Below are positions 7,546-15,355 of a stretch of 64,000 bases of DNA, piece by piece. The notes below the pieces were generated by a model that did no database searches, was not told where the DNA came from, and saw nothing but the letters and a program-made list of their open reading frames with translations. A program made the translations under genes and the position numbers. This stretch comes from Mesorhizobium sp. YM1C-6-2 (GTDB taxonomy: Bacteria; Pseudomonadota; Alphaproteobacteria; Rhizobiales; Rhizobiaceae). Position 1 is the first letter of the stretch, and every line of letters begins with the position of its first letter. Location of the stretch: positions 248,001 to 312,000 of the forward strand of contig NZ_RCIZ01000003.1 of assembly GCF_003666685.1 (NCBI RefSeq). The letters run 5' to 3'.

Positions 7546-7730
7546 GCCACGACCTAACCCTTATGGCACTCTGGTGTCGTCACAAAGCCGACTGCCGTCC
7601 GATCAGCGGCACCGTCGCCGATGCTCGCGCCGGCCGCCTGCCTGGCGTCGAACCCCTTCCCACAGGCTTCGGCCATCGTATTGTCGATAAGGCTGTCGCG
7701 CTCTCGGCTATGCATAGGAGGGCCGCCTGA
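7542..7730 (+). CDS. Small protein of unknown function, mobile-element type
   Basis: A 62-residue product starting with GTG 7542, which overlaps the previous TGA by 4 nt, and ending in TGATG overlap with the next start. The sequence has two Cys and two His in the first third ('LWCRHKADC'), a spacing that could bind metal but is not a standard zinc finger, followed by 'GRLPGVEPLPTGFGHRIVD' and a helical end 'KAVALSAMHRRAA'. I do not recognise the family. The tight coupling on both sides argues that it is a real gene in a compact phage-like cassette rather than chance reading. Confidence 0.55.
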   Translation: MSHDLTLMALWCRHKADCRPISGTVADARAGRLPGVEPLPTGFGHRIVDKAVALSAMHRRAA

Positions 7731-8094
7731 TGGCTTTCATCTTCAACGCTATGAAGGGCGAGACACCTGCGCCAGGAGACGAGCAATTGTCGACTCGCTC
7801 ATGACGCCCGATCCTGGCGTGCCGCGCAATGTCGGCGAGGGCATTGCCGCAATTGGAAAGGCGCTGAGCGGATATTTCGCGAACAAGGCTCTCCACAAGA
7901 AGGAGATGGAACTGCAGTCCGGAGCGGATGCGCGCTGGAACGAGATGGTGGCGGCCTTGCAGGGACCGTCAGCCTTTCCGTCAGCGCCTGGCTCGCCGAC
8001 TTCCACGCCGTCACCGCAAACAGGCAATGCCTCCAGCCCTGCTGCGCAGGCGCCTGGGGGACTTCCAGGGCAACGGCGTCTTCAAAAACAATGA
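7730..8094 (+). pseudogene. Phage-type small structural-like gene, apparently split by a frameshift
   Basis: ATG 7730 opens a frame of only 24 codons ('MAFIFNAMKGETPA' then out-of-family residues) ending at 7804. In another frame the sequence from about 7771 reads 'CARRRAIVDSLMTPDPGVPR' and continues 'NVGEGIAAIGKALSGYF', a helical, Lys/Glu-rich part and a Pro/Ser/Gly-rich tail, ending at TGA 8092-8094. Joined, the two pieces make about 120 residues with the layout of small proteins found in rhizobial phages, so a single-base indel near 7770-7776 is the simplest reading. Alternatively two real genes are present: 7730-7804 (24 aa) and 7801-8094 (97 aa, ATGA overlap). Codon use is like the surroundings, so age of the lesion cannot be judged. 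Confidence 0.5.
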
Positions 8095-8108
8095 CTAGAT
8101 ACCGCCGT

Positions 8109-8110
<2 letters not shown>
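8071..8110. repeat. 8-bp inverted repeat at the 3' end of tRNA-Ala
   Basis: CAACGGCG (8071-8078) and CGCCGTTG (8103-8110) are perfect inverted repeats separated by 24 bases. The right arm reaches the CCA end of the tRNA gene, and an A-run (8084-8088 on the plus strand, so U-run in the tRNA transcript) lies in the loop. It might help end or process the tRNA transcript, or mark the junction of an inserted element with the tRNA. Confidence 0.45.
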
Positions 8111-8184
<74 letters not shown>

Positions 8185-8360
8185 GTCCGACGGATGGCGC
8201 ATTTATCGACCGGCCTCCCCGCCTGTCAAGCATTGCTCGTGCTCCAGCGATGGTCAGGTGTATCGATCCGATGGAGCCGGTGCGAAACTTGGAAGCGGCT
8301 TCGGGCTTCCAGCCCTTGCCGCTTCGCCGGGCAATGGCTAAATGTCGCGGGTCCCAGGGT

Positions 8361-8416
8361 ATGATCCCGAAGGGCCGCGTTGGCGAAACGCCAGGACCGG
8401 CTTTCCGGGGGATCAT
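8361..8416. repeat. Nested palindromic element (repetitive extragenic type)
   Basis: ATGATCCC (8361-8368) pairs perfectly with GGGATCAT (8409-8416), and inside lies a second hairpin TGGCG-AAA-CGCCA (8381-8393). The outer arms with 'ACCGG..TTCCGGGGGATCAT' resemble the short palindromic repeats scattered between genes of many rhizobia. The element sits in the 299-base gap between tRNA-Ala and yggT, which otherwise shows no gene. Confidence 0.55.
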
Positions 8417-8483
8417 GCCGATCCAACCGATTTGCCGCATTTGTGCTGCGCGGCCTCGCTGCAAGATGCTCTAGGAGACCGGC

Positions 8484-8774
8484 ATGCTCGCCCTCATCAA
8501 GACGATCGATCTGGCGCTCTATCTCTACTGGTGGATCATCATCGCCTCGGCGATCTTCTCCTGGCTCTACGCCTTCAACGTGGTCAATCCACGCAACCAG
8601 TTCGTCGGTTCGGTTGGCAACATGCTGTTCCGCCTGACCGAGCCGGCATTGCGGCCGATCCGCCGCTACATGCCTGATCTCGGCGGCATCGACATCTCGC
8701 CGATCGTGCTGCTGCTCATCATCTACTTCGTTCGCGAACTGCTCTGGTCGACGATCGCGCCGCTCTTCGTCTGA
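8484..8774 (+). CDS. YggT family membrane protein
   Basis: A 96-residue YggT-family inner-membrane protein with two hydrophobic segments (about residues 8-30 and 73-90) separated by the characteristic '[30 protein letters not shown]' region, of which the R-x-x-EP-x-L-x-PIRR pattern is diagnostic. TAGGAGA lies at a good distance before ATG 8484. The family is linked in other bacteria to membrane organisation and osmotic tolerance, but no biochemical activity is established. It is followed 2 nt later by a YggU-family gene; the yggT-yggU pairing is common across proteobacteria. Confidence 0.93.
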   Translation: MLALIKTIDLALYLYWWIIIASAIFSWLYAFNVVNPRNQFVGSVGNMLFRLTEPALRPIRRYMPDLGGIDISPIVLLLIIYFVRELLWSTIAPLFV

Positions 8775-8776
8775 GC

Positions 8777-9112
8777 GTGACCGCCTGCTATCGGACGCGG
8801 CCGGACGGCCTCGACCTTTTCGTGCGGCTGACGCCGAAATCCTCGGTCGAGGCAATCGACGGCTTGCAGGAGACCGCGGATGGCGCGACCCATCTTGCGG
8901 TGAGGGTGCGCCCGGTGCCGGAAAAGGGGGCGGCCAACGCGGCGTTGGAGAAGCTCCTCGCCAAGCGTCTCGGACTTCCGAAACGGGCGGTCAGCGTCGT
9001 CGCCGGATCGACGTCGCGGCTGAAAACCGTTCGCCTGACGGGAGATGCGGCAGAGCTCGCAGAGGCGGTGGACGCAGCGATCCGGCTGGCGGAGCAAGGA
9101 AAGGGACGCTAG
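8777..9112 (+). CDS. DUF167/YggU family protein
   Basis: A 111-residue small cytosolic protein of the DUF167 family. Diagnostic segments are 'LFVRLTPKSSVEAIDG', 'LAVRVRPVPEKGAANAALEKLLAKRLGLPK' (shown in part: the 'A-P-E-K-G-x-A-N' pattern is here V-P-E-K-G-A-A-N) and 'VVAGSTSRLKTVRL', which ends with the family's G-x-x-S-R-x-K motif. It starts with GTG 8777, two bases after the yggT stop, and is probably cotranscribed with it. Function is unknown. Confidence 0.92.
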   Translation: MTACYRTRPDGLDLFVRLTPKSSVEAIDGLQETADGATHLAVRVRPVPEKGAANAALEKLLAKRLGLPKRAVSVVAGSTSRLKTVRLTGDAAELAEAVDAAIRLAEQGKGR

Positions 9113-9150
9113 CCTTGTCCGGTCGCTGACGCGAAAGCGAGGTGCCCCCG

Positions 9151-9942
9151 ATGACCAGAACAGGGATTGCAGCCGGCCTTCTCGCCGGTCTTTGCCAGGC
9201 TGCGTTGGCCGGCGAGATATCGAACGCCTACACGGACATAGACGTCGAAAAAGGCTGCTCGGTCTTCGCCGCAAGCGAGGAAGAAGGCCCGTTCGCCAAT
9301 CTCATCTGCAACGGCTGGCAGGGCTATCCGGTGCTGATCTTCTCCGGCGACCTGCGCGAATCCGTGTTTTATGGCTTTCCGCCCGGCACCGATCTGCCCT
9401 GGGAGAGTTTTTCGGCCTTCAACTCCACCGGCGGCAGGATCGAATGGCGGATAGAGAAGGACGGCCAGCGCTCGGTTCCCTTCGCGACGATCCACCGCTG
9501 GTTCGTCAATGCCGATCCGGAGAACCCCGACAGGCGGACCGAGGTGCTCGTCGTCGAAAAAGTCGGCCAGGTCGACAAGCGTGACGGATGCGCGGTTGGG
9601 CTGGTGCTCGCCACCGGCAACCCGCAGGCCAACGAGGCGGCGCGCAGGATCGCCGACGAGCGGGCGCGGCATTTCGACTGCGGGACCGACAAGCCGGCGG
9701 TGGTCGGCGCCGGCGTGCCGGACTTCACCAGCAGCGGGAACGGATTATTTCTTGGCCCGTTCGATCGCGTCGGTGATCATCTTCTTGGCGTGCGTGCTGT
9801 CGTACCAGCCGCCGATCTTCACCCATTTGCCGGGCTCGAGATCCTTGTAGTGCTCGAAGAAGTGCTGCACCTGCTGCAGGGTGATGTCGGGAAGGTGCGT
9901 GTATTCGGTGACATTCTCGTAACGCAGCGTGAGCTTCGGTGA
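9151..9942 (+). CDS. Secreted protein of unknown function with C-terminus running antisense into ppa
   Basis: Exported protein: signal peptide '[18 protein letters not shown]' at about residues 5-22, then a mature domain with Cys-containing segments ('EKGCSVF', '[15 protein letters not shown]', '[13 protein letters not shown]') that I do not assign to a family. GAGG precedes ATG 9151. The protein-like part ends near residue 197 ('[10 protein letters not shown]', base ~9740). Beyond this the frame continues for 66 codons exactly antisense to the end of ppa (9745-9942), where composition is that of a shadow frame. The original stop has probably been lost, or a recent indel near 9735 moved the frame, so the last 66 residues may not belong to the functional protein. 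Confidence 0.7.
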   Translation: MTRTGIAAGLLAGLCQAALAGEISNAYTDIDVEKGCSVFAASEEEGPFANLICNGWQGYPVLIFSGDLRESVFYGFPPGTDLPWESFSAFNSTGGRIEWRIEKDGQRSVPFATIHRWFVNADPENPDRRTEVLVVEKVGQVDKRDGCAVGLVLATGNPQANEAARRIADERARHFDCGTDKPAVVGAGVPDFTSSGNGLFLGPFDRVGDHLLGVRAVVPAADLHPFAGLEILVVLEEVLHLLQGDVGKVRVFGDILVTQRELR

Positions 9943-10272
9943 CGGCACGGCGATCACCTTCTCGTCCTCGCCGGCATTGTCCTCCATGATCAGCACGCCG
10001 ATCGGCCGCACATTGATGACGCAGCCCGGCACCAGCGCGCGCGTGTTGCAGACCAGCACGTCGATCGGGTCGCCATCGCCCGACAGGGTGTGCGGCACGA
10101 AACCGTAATTGCCGGGATAGCGCATGGAAGTGTGCAGGAAGCGGTCGACGAACAGCGTGCCGGCCGCCTTGTCCATCTCGTATTTGATCGGCTCGCCGCC
10201 GATCGGGACCTCGATGATGACGTTGACGTCGTCCGGCGGGTTCTTGCCGCTGGGGATCGCTTCGATGCGCAT
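9745..10272 (-). CDS. ppa: Inorganic pyrophosphatase (family I)
   Basis: Cytosolic Mg-dependent enzyme that hydrolyses pyrophosphate to phosphate, pulling biosynthetic reactions forward. The 175-residue length matches the bacterial family (E. coli 176). The active site signature '[10 protein letters not shown]' with its three Asp is intact, as are 'GNYGFVPHT' upstream and the C-terminal '[14 protein letters not shown]'. ATG 10272 ('[13 protein letters not shown]') was chosen because it matches the family start; the frame extends 23 codons upstream without similarity. Its 3' end overlaps the converging secreted-protein frame by 198 nt. Confidence 0.96.
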   Translation of the reverse strand: MRIEAIPSGKNPPDDVNVIIEVPIGGEPIKYEMDKAAGTLFVDRFLHTSMRYPGNYGFVPHTLSGDGDPIDVLVCNTRALVPGCVINVRPIGVLIMEDNAGEDEKVIAVPSPKLTLRYENVTEYTHLPDITLQQVQHFFEHYKDLEPGKWVKIGGWYDSTHAKKMITDAIERAKK

Positions 10273-10502
10273 GCGTTGTGCCTCACTTGATGGCGGATGG
10301 ATACAGGCAGGCCGTGCCGAGCGCAATGCAGCTTGCTGCACTGCGAAACGGCGAAAGGTCGCGTCTCCCGTAAGAATGCGGCGCTATTCAGGCCTTCCCT
10401 CGCGTCATTCTTCAAGCCGGCTTGGAGGCAGCTCGGGCATGGCCGAATCGCGTTTAAAGTGTATCACTTTCCGGTCTGAGCCACGCCATCGGGGAGCCTG
10501 GA

Positions 10503-11186
10503 ATGGACCGGTTGTTCGCGACGCTGGATATCTATTGCGAGCGCACGGAGGCAGGCCTGTGGGCGGAGCCGGTCAATGCGCTCACCAATCTCCTGATTCT
10601 CGGCGGCGGCTTCTTCGGCTTGGCGCAGGTGCGTTCGAGGCAGGCCGGCATCTACGCCGAAATCCTCTGCTGGTGGGTCGTCGCGATCGGGCTCGGCTCG
10701 TTTCTCTTCCATACCACGGCGATCGAACTGACCAAATGGGCAGACATCATTCCGATCGCCACGTTCACGCTCGCCATGGCGATCTTTTGTCTACGCCGTT
10801 TCGCCGGCCTGAGCGCGCCGAAGACCGTGGTCTATTTCGTCTCGTATTTTGCGGTCATCTCAGTCGTCACCTGGCTCATCCCCGCATGGGTGAGCGAGGC
10901 CACCAACGGCACGATCGCCTATCTCCCCGCGCTGGCCGGCTACGCCTTCTTCGGCGTCGTGGCGCTCCTCCACGGCAGCCCGGCCGGATGGTATTGCATC
11001 GCCTGCGCGGTGATCCTTTTCGCCGGTTTCGTCTTCCGCGCGATCGATCAGGACATCTGCCAGGCGTTCCCGCTCGGCACGCATTTCATGTGGCACGTCC
11101 TCATCGCCCTGATGCTGTCCGTGAACCTCATGGCGGTCGCGAAGTACGGCGCGCCGCGCAGGCCGGCGGCAGGCGATCGCAGGTAG
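10503..11186 (+). CDS. Ceramidase-family membrane hydrolase (CREST superfamily)
   Basis: A 227-residue protein with about seven hydrophobic helices of the alkaline ceramidase/PAQR-like (CREST) superfamily. The metal site known from human ACER3 is complete with matching spacing: Ser66 and His70 in 'GSFLFHTT', Asp81 in 'KWADIIPI', and His194/His198 in 'GTHFMWH'. N-terminal 'DIYCERTE' and 'NALTNL' also match the family. Bacterial members are presumed to hydrolyse amide-linked lipids; the true substrate here (sphingolipid, ornithine lipid or another) is unknown. It stands alone, divergent from ppa and convergent with a GNAT gene 16 nt away. Confidence 0.85.
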   Translation: MDRLFATLDIYCERTEAGLWAEPVNALTNLLILGGGFFGLAQVRSRQAGIYAEILCWWVVAIGLGSFLFHTTAIELTKWADIIPIATFTLAMAIFCLRRFAGLSAPKTVVYFVSYFAVISVVTWLIPAWVSEATNGTIAYLPALAGYAFFGVVALLHGSPAGWYCIACAVILFAGFVFRAIDQDICQAFPLGTHFMWHVLIALMLSVNLMAVAKYGAPRRPAAGDRR

Positions 11187-11202
11187 GAAGGGCGGCCGGG
11201 GC

Positions 11203-11709
11203 TCAATCCCAGACGAAGGCGACCTTCTTCAGCGCCTTCTGGTCGAAGACCTCCACGCCTTCGGCGATGTCGCGGCCGCCGGCGCCCTCGTAGAAGGAAA
11301 GCGCGCCGACATTTTCCTCCAGCGCCCAGACCACCAGTCCGCGCAGGCCGGAATCGGCGAGCTTCTTGCGCGCCGTGGCGAACAGCCGGCTGCCCAGCCC
11401 GATGCCCTGGTATTCGGGGCGAAGATAGAGCTCGTAGATCTCGCCCTGCTGCGACAATTCGCGGGCGCGGTTCCTGCCGATGGTGGCGTAGCCGGCGAGC
11501 TTGCCGCCGATCTCGACGACCAGCACGGTGGCCGAACGGCGTATCGCGTTCGCCCACCAGTCGGGCCCGCGGCGGTTGATCATCCTGGTCAGCGCGCGAT
11601 GCGGGATGATGCCGCTGTAGGCGCCGCGCCATGCATCCTGGTGCACGTCGGCGATCGCCGCAGCGTCATTCGGTTCGGCCTTCCTGATGTCGATCGTCAA
11701 CGTCTTCAT
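11203..11709 (-). CDS. GNAT family N-acetyltransferase
   Basis: A 168-residue acetyltransferase of the GNAT fold. The N-terminal 'IRKAEPNDAAAIADVH' is the usual first strand and helix, and the acetyl-CoA binding motif A is visible as 'LYLRPEYQGIGLGSRLF' (Q-G-I-G-L-G, about residues 95-111). The C-terminal part 'NVGALSFYEGAGG' matches the motif B region with the conserved Tyr. The substrate cannot be predicted from sequence. The gene is followed by a short gap and faces the ceramidase gene. Confidence 0.88.
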   Translation of the reverse strand: MKTLTIDIRKAEPNDAAAIADVHQDAWRGAYSGIIPHRALTRMINRRGPDWWANAIRRSATVLVVEIGGKLAGYATIGRNRARELSQQGEIYELYLRPEYQGIGLGSRLFATARKKLADSGLRGLVVWALEENVGALSFYEGAGGRDIAEGVEVFDQKALKKVAFVWD

Positions 11710-11758
11710 GATTTGTTAACCATAAACGCTGCCTCGACTCCCTGGCAAGCGGCTAGAG

Positions 11759-11801
11759 AGCGATCCCCTAAAAGCGGAAACGGTTCTCGAAGCGGATCGC
11801 T
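11759..11801. repeat. Palindromic intergenic repeat
   Basis: AGCGATCC (11759-11766) and GGATCGCT (11794-11801) form a perfect 8-bp inverted repeat around the core 'CCTAAAAGCGGAAACGGTTCT'-like sequence. The AAAAGCGGAAACGGTT core inside GATC-containing arms is the layout of a repeat family widespread between genes of Mesorhizobium and relatives. It fills the gap between the GNAT and TPM-domain genes, both on the minus strand. Confidence 0.55.
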
Positions 11802-11857
11802 GCTCCGCGGAGGGAAGCCTGCCCGCCAGCCTGCGCCGGAAAACGCCGGATGGGAAA

Positions 11858-12496
11858 TCAGATTTCGACGAGATGGTCGTCGAGTTCGTTGACGTCGCCC
11901 GGCCGTATCGGGAAATGCTCGGCGAGCAGGGCGCCGACGGCGGTCACGGCGGTGACGAAACCGTCGGCAAGCCTGCCGTTCCTTGCGTCGTCGACCAGGC
12001 CGGCGACGATCGAATCCCACATGTCCTGCGGCACCTTGGCGTCGATGCCGGCGTCCGCCACGATCTCGGCATAGCGTTCCGCCAGCGAGACGAAGATCAG
12101 CACGCCGGTCCGCTCGGCGGTCAGGTGCACGTTGCGTGCGAGGAACTGCTTCAGCGCGTTTTCATGTGCGCGTCCGTATTGCCAGCGCCGCGGCGCCAGC
12201 CGGATGCGCAGGCCGGGCAGGATATAGATGAGCGCCAGCGCTGCCGCGAGCGCCAGGAGCTGGGCGCTGACGAAGATCGGCAGGCGCATGGAAAACCACC
12301 AGGTCTCCAGGAGGAAGGCGACGGCCAGGCTGATCACCAGGATAGACACGGTGACCAGCATCGCCGCCGAAAAGAAATAGCCGTCGCTGCGGCGCGCCAC
12401 GACGCAGTAGATCTCGCCCGCAGTGGAGGCCTCCGCGATGCGGATCGCCTCGGCGATGCGGGCGTGTTCCTCTTTGGTCATGGTCTCGTCAGCCAT
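11858..12496 (-). CDS. TPM domain membrane protein (second of pair)
   Basis: A 212-residue protein with an N-terminal helix ('TKEEHARIAEAIRIAEASTAGEIYCVV'; the A-E-x-x-T-x-G-E-I pattern marks the TPM domain start), two transmembrane segments (about 42-63 and 75-95) and a C-terminal half 'TGVLIFVSLAERYAEIVADAGI' that completes the TPM fold. The split of the TPM domain by two helices is typical of this subtype. Its ATG directly follows the TAG stop of the upstream TPM gene with no spacer, so translation is likely coupled. The lemA-TPM-TPM set is a common module tied to the cell envelope; mechanism unknown. Confidence 0.9.
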   Translation of the reverse strand: MADETMTKEEHARIAEAIRIAEASTAGEIYCVVARRSDGYFFSAAMLVTVSILVISLAVAFLLETWWFSMRLPIFVSAQLLALAAALALIYILPGLRIRLAPRRWQYGRAHENALKQFLARNVHLTAERTGVLIFVSLAERYAEIVADAGIDAKVPQDMWDSIVAGLVDDARNGRLADGFVTAVTAVGALLAEHFPIRPGDVNELDDHLVEI

Positions 12497-13363
12497 CTAC
12501 CAGCTCCCTGACGATCCACCGCCGCCAGACGATCCGCCGCCACCTGAAAATCCGCCACCCGACGATCCGCCCGACCAGCCGCCGCCGCCCGAATATCCGC
12601 CTCCCGACCAGCCTCCGCGCGACGCGCGACGTCCGCTCGAATTGTAGTTGAAGGTCATGCCGAGCCATTCGTAGCGGCCGGGACCGATCTTGCGGCCGAA
12701 CATGCGGGGCAGGATCGCCATGGCGAAACCGCCAAAAAAGATCGTCGCCCAGACGATGAAGAACAGCACGACGATGATCGTGTCCGGGTCCCATCCCGCT
12801 GTCTGCTGATTGCGCTCGGCGCGCGCTTCGAGCTCGGCCGCATTGCCTTCGAGCACCATGATGATGTCGTCGACCGCCTTCGAGATGCCGCCGGAAAAGT
12901 CGCCGGCGCGGAAGGCCGGCACCATCGTGTTCTCGATGATGAGCTTGGAATGAAGGTCGGTCAGCGTGCCTTCCAGCCCGTAGCCGACCTCGATGCGCAT
13001 TTTCCGATCGTCGCGGGCCACGAGCAGCAGGATGCCGTTGTCCTCGCCCGCCTGGCCGAGGCGCCAGGCGCGGAAGAGGCGGTTGGCGTAGGGTTCGATC
13101 GCCTCGCCGCCGAGGCTCGGAATGGTGGCGACCACGATCTGGTCCGACGACTTCTGCTCGAACGCCTGGAGCTTCTGGACGAGCGCCGTTTCGGCGACAG
13201 GATCGATCAGCCCGGCGTCGTCGACGACGCGTCCGGTCAGCGCCGGCAGGTCCTGGGCAAAGGCCGCGAGAGGCAGGAAGAGCAAGGCAAGCAGCGCAAA
13301 GCCCAAGGCGCTGAGCCTGCCTGCCGTGCGCTGCGCCCGGACGCTGGATGCCGCCGAATTCAT
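12497..13363 (-). CDS. TPM domain protein, YgcG-type, with Gly/Ser-rich tail
   Basis: A 288-residue exported membrane protein: signal peptide to about residue 36 ('FLPLAAFAQ'), TPM domain about 40-165 ('LTGRVVDDAGLIDPVAE', 'SSDQIVVATIPSLGGEAIEPYANRLF' in part, 'LLLVARDDRKMRIEVGYGLEG'), one transmembrane helix near 197-217 ('IIVVLFFIVWATIFFGG'), then a cytoplasmic tail ending in a long Gly/Ser/Trp low-complexity run. This order is that of YgcG/Psb32-like proteins. It lies 22 nt downstream of lemA and directly abuts the second TPM gene. Confidence 0.93.
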   Translation of the reverse strand: MNSAASSVRAQRTAGRLSALGFALLALLFLPLAAFAQDLPALTGRVVDDAGLIDPVAETALVQKLQAFEQKSSDQIVVATIPSLGGEAIEPYANRLFRAWRLGQAGEDNGILLLVARDDRKMRIEVGYGLEGTLTDLHSKLIIENTMVPAFRAGDFSGGISKAVDDIIMVLEGNAAELEARAERNQQTAGWDPDTIIVVLFFIVWATIFFGGFAMAILPRMFGRKIGPGRYEWLGMTFNYNSSGRRASRGGWSGGGYSGGGGWSGGSSGGGFSGGGGSSGGGGSSGSW

Positions 13364-13385
13364 GGCTGGCTTCGCCGCCTAAGGC

Positions 13386-14018
13386 TCACCCGCCCTGCTG
13401 CTGGGTTCCGAAATCCACCTTCGGCGGCTGCATGGCGTCGTCGGAGACGGTGAAGTTCTGGAAAGGCTCGTTGCCGAACCAGAGCGTGTTCCAGAGGATC
13501 GACGGGAAGGTCCTGAGCGACGTGTTGTAGACCCGGACCGCCTCGATGTAGTCGCGCCGCGCCACCGCGATGCGGTTCTCGGTGCCTTCGAGCTGCGCCT
13601 GCAGGGCGAGGAAGTTCTGGTTCGCCTTGAGGTCGGGATAATTCTCAACCACGGCCAGCAGCCGCGACAGCGCGCTCGTCAGGCCCGACTGGCTGTCCTG
13701 GAAAGCCTTGAAGGCCTCCGGATCGGACAGCATTTCGGGCGAGACCGTCACCTGCGTCGCCTTGGCGCGCGCCTCGACGACGCTCTCCAGCACTTCCCGC
13801 TCGTGCGAGGCATAACCCTTTACCGTCTCGACCAGGTTGGGGATGAGATCGGCGCGGCGCTGGTACTGGTTCAGCACCTCGCTCCACGCGGCCTTGGCCT
13901 GCTCTTCCAAGGTGGGAATGGTGTTGTAGCCGCAGGCGGACAGCAGCGGCAACGCGAAGGCCAGGACGAAGATGGCCGGCAGCAGGCGCAGGGGGGATGA
14001 TGTCTGGGGGGCAAGCAT
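13386..14018 (-). CDS. lemA: LemA family lipoprotein
   Basis: A 210-residue LemA protein anchored at the membrane. The N-terminal hydrophobic stretch ends in a lipobox 'LLSAC' (Cys about residue 28), then comes the LemA signature 'YNTIPTLEEQAKAAWSEVLNQYQRRADLIPNLV' (only partly quoted: 'QRRADLIPNLVETVKGYA' is diagnostic) and the helical 'ENYPDLKANQNFLALQAQLEGTEN' region. ATG 14018 gives a proper signal; the frame extends further upstream without a plausible start. It is the first gene of a lemA-TPM-TPM operon on the minus strand. Confidence 0.93.
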   Translation of the reverse strand: MLAPQTSSPLRLLPAIFVLAFALPLLSACGYNTIPTLEEQAKAAWSEVLNQYQRRADLIPNLVETVKGYASHEREVLESVVEARAKATQVTVSPEMLSDPEAFKAFQDSQSGLTSALSRLLAVVENYPDLKANQNFLALQAQLEGTENRIAVARRDYIEAVRVYNTSLRTFPSILWNTLWFGNEPFQNFTVSDDAMQPPKVDFGTQQQGG

Positions 14019-14166
14019 GGGGTTCCCTCGGGTTGCAATCGAACCGGCAACACGTTTAGCACGACCACCGGCCCGAATGACAGTTGCACAAACCGACGGT
14101 TGCACTGTCCCCGGCACTGTGAATGCTAGGCCTCATGCGGCAAAACCGATGAAAGAGGGACCCGGC

Positions 14167-14424
14167 ATGGCGAAGGACCGCGACAGCGAGCAAACGGCCG
14201 AATCGCGGCGCATCCTGGACCGCGTCTCGCGCGAGGCGGAAAGCGGCGGCCGCTCGGTGATCGACCGTGCGGCGCGGAGGGCGCGCGATCATGTCACCGC
14301 CGCCGATGTGGACCACGAGGATTGGGTGGAATATTGGGGGACGCGGATCGGCAGGATACTCGGCCTCGTCCTGCTCGTCGGACTGATCGTGTGGCTTGTG
14401 CTTTATCTTGCGCAAGGTGAGTAG
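14167..14424 (+). CDS. Small single-pass membrane protein, unknown function
   Basis: An 85-residue protein with a long, highly charged N-terminal part ('KDRDSEQTAESRRILDRVSR', then 'RAARRARDHV') and one C-terminal transmembrane helix 'ILGLVLLVGLIVWLVLYLA', so it is tail-anchored with the charged part in the cytoplasm. AGAGGGA lies before ATG 14167; an in-frame ATG at 14149 would add six residues. Similar small proteins are common in the Rhizobiales as hypothetical genes. It is divergent from lemA and followed 45 nt later by pdxY. Confidence 0.75.
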   Translation: MAKDRDSEQTAESRRILDRVSREAESGGRSVIDRAARRARDHVTAADVDHEDWVEYWGTRIGRILGLVLLVGLIVWLVLYLAQGE

Positions 14425-14469
14425 CTTGGGGCGAATGGCCGACGGCGAGTAGTTGGGGCGGATGGCGCA

Positions 14470-15354
14470 ATGAACGGCAGTGCAGTCGAGACGCCGCGGG
14501 CGGTGATTGTCGTTTCGAGCCATGTGGCGCGCGGCTCTGTCGGCAACCGGGCGGCGGTCTTCGCGCTGGAGACGCTCGGGCACCCGGTCTGGGCTGTGCC
14601 GACCGTCGTGCTGCCCTGGCATCCCGGCCACGGCCCGGCGACGCGCATCGTACCCGATGCGGACCAGTTCTCGGCCTTCATGAAGGATCTCGAACGCGCA
14701 CCGTGGCTGGGCGAGGTCGCGGCAGTGCTCTCCGGCTATCTCGGCGATGCCAGACAGGCTGCAGACGTCGCCGCCCTCGTGCGTCGGGTCAAGGCGGGGA
14801 ACCCGAACGCGCTCTACATCTGCGACCCGGTGATGGGCGACGCCGGCGGGCTCTACGTGCCGCAAGCGACCGCGGAGGCGATGCGCGACCTCCTGTTGCC
14901 GCTTGCCGACATCGCCACGCCCAACCGCTACGAACTCGAATGGGTCGCGGGGGCGAAGCTGGAAGATCTGTCTTCCGCCATCGCCGCCGCGCTCGATCTT
15001 GGCCCGCCGCGCATGCTGGTCACCTCGGCGCCGGCGCTGATGGCGGGCGGCATCGGCAATCTGCTGGTCACCCCGGACGAGGCGCTGCTCGCCGAACACC
15101 GCCAGATTCCCGGTCCGCCCAACGGGCTAGGCGACCTCACCGCCGCCGTGTTCCTGGCACGGCTGATGGCAGGCCAGCCCGACGCCAAGGCGCTGCAGAC
15201 GACGACGGCCGCCGTCTATGAGATCCTTGCCCGTACGGCCAAGCGCGGCGGTGACGAGTTGCAACTCGAGACCGACGCGCGCAGCCTGTCGCAACCGATG
15301 GCGATGGTGCAGCTCCGCCATCTCACCCACCCCGGCGCGAACAGGCGGGCGTGA
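14470..15354 (+). CDS. pdxY: Pyridoxal kinase PdxY
   Basis: Cytosolic ATP-dependent kinase that phosphorylates pyridoxal (vitamin B6 salvage). The 294-residue protein has the ribokinase-like layout of PdxY: 'SSHVARGSVGNRAAVFALE' at the start (substrate site), 'YICDPVMGD' near residue 117, 'ATPNRYELEWV' near 155, and the C-terminal anion-hole region 'GPPNGLGDLTAAVFLARL' with the catalytic Asp in GLGD (GTGD in most relatives). One base separates it from the following DUF429 gene, so the two are likely cotranscribed. Confidence 0.92.
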   Translation: MNGSAVETPRAVIVVSSHVARGSVGNRAAVFALETLGHPVWAVPTVVLPWHPGHGPATRIVPDADQFSAFMKDLERAPWLGEVAAVLSGYLGDARQAADVAALVRRVKAGNPNALYICDPVMGDAGGLYVPQATAEAMRDLLLPLADIATPNRYELEWVAGAKLEDLSSAIAAALDLGPPRMLVTSAPALMAGGIGNLLVTPDEALLAEHRQIPGPPNGLGDLTAAVFLARLMAGQPDAKALQTTTAAVYEILARTAKRGGDELQLETDARSLSQPMAMVQLRHLTHPGANRRA

Positions 15355-15355
15355 T

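Noticed and set aside
12500-12650. Proline-rich repeat coding on the plus strand
   Set aside because: It is the complement of the Gly/Ser-rich tail of the YgcG-type protein on the minus strand.
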